Shown: positions 63,955-64,000 of the stretch, one piece after another | Position numbering within the stretch: the first letter of the stretch is position 1 | Layout of the letters: every line of letters starts with the position of its first letter | Origin: Bacteroidales bacterium | Lineage (GTDB): Bacteria > Bacteroidota > Bacteroidia > Bacteroidales > UBA932 | Length of the DNA: 64,000 nt | Direction: 5' to 3' | Assembly (NCBI GenBank): GCA_022653675.1 | Contig: JALCST010000002.1 | Coordinates: forward strand, 186,001 to 250,000 | The notes under the pieces: generated by a model | Told to the model about the DNA's origin: nothing | What the model saw: only the letters and a program-made list of their open reading frames with translations | Database searches by the model: none | Made by a program: the position numbers and the translations under genes

Positions 63955-64000
63955 TACACTTATTTTGAAAATAATAAACATTAAATAATTCAAAGACAAT

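Noticed and set aside
1..64000. CRISPR arrays, insertion sequences and prophage genes
   Set aside because: Reading found no regularly spaced repeats, no transposase or integrase motifs and no phage structural genes.

Overview
The window looks like a chromosomal segment of a Bacteroidales-type bacterium (phylum Bacteroidota). The signs are the -7 promoter word TAnnTTTG in front of many genes and both tRNAs, weak or absent Shine-Dalgarno sequences, and gene families typical of the phylum: a lipoprotein-type LptC, a TonB protein, a BACON-like M64 peptidase, a PspC/PadR operon, a split transketolase and a fumarate-reductase-type SdhAB. The base composition is near 50% GC, apart from an AT-richer island at about 45.2-48.3 kb. 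Tryptophanase, malate dehydrogenase and fumarate reductase/succinate dehydrogenase subunits suggest a fermenting, indole-forming anaerobe. The genus cannot be fixed from sequence alone.

Layout. 0-8 kb: a MacB-like permease (cut by the left edge), mutS, ychF, an EEP-family hydrolase, an NSS transporter and thyA-folA. 8-13.4 kb: an operon of a 1476-residue coiled-coil lipoprotein followed by a small outer-membrane barrel. 13.5-25.5 kb: a minus-strand envelope and DNA-repair block, transcribed ruvB, Ntn hydrolase, mfd, coaX, outer-membrane protein, TPR protein, lptC, PpiD-like isomerase. 25.5 kb: an AT-rich gap with three TGTTGATAA boxes where the G/C skew of the + strand reverses, a good candidate for the replication origin. 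26.5-45 kb: mostly + strand housekeeping genes (sdhAB, hflX, ybeY, mnmG, sufS, ruvA, gcvH, acyl-CoA synthetase, glyQS, M64 peptidase), with tonB, mdh and a sufE-sufT-folK-GNAT cluster on the minus strand. A near-perfect parS site fills most of the 22-bp gap after mnmG, 9 kb from the candidate origin.

45-48.3 kb: divergent tRNA-Pro and tRNA-Ser genes, then an AT-richer three-gene cassette beside tRNA-Ser: a PD-(D/E)xK-like nuclease of the sce7726 family, an sce7725-family protein and a zinc-ribbon RES-domain protein. This is the best candidate for an under-described defence or toxin-type system here. 48.3-51.8 kb: split transketolase in one run with an ECF sigma factor, a probable anti-sigma membrane protein and a Spy-like periplasmic protein. 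51.8-58.2 kb: lepA, a sigma54-activator/lptE/TPR/secG operon and a TPR lipoprotein. 58.2-64 kb: tryptophanase, a PspC-PadR-PspC operon and a PD40/SPOR-like secreted protein.

Several genes work together: MutS, Mfd, RuvA and RuvB in DNA repair; thyA, folA, folK and gcvH in one-carbon metabolism; sufS, sufE and a SufT-like protein in Fe-S assembly; lptC, lptE, the PpiD-like protein and secG in envelope biogenesis. No insertion sequence, prophage or CRISPR array was seen.
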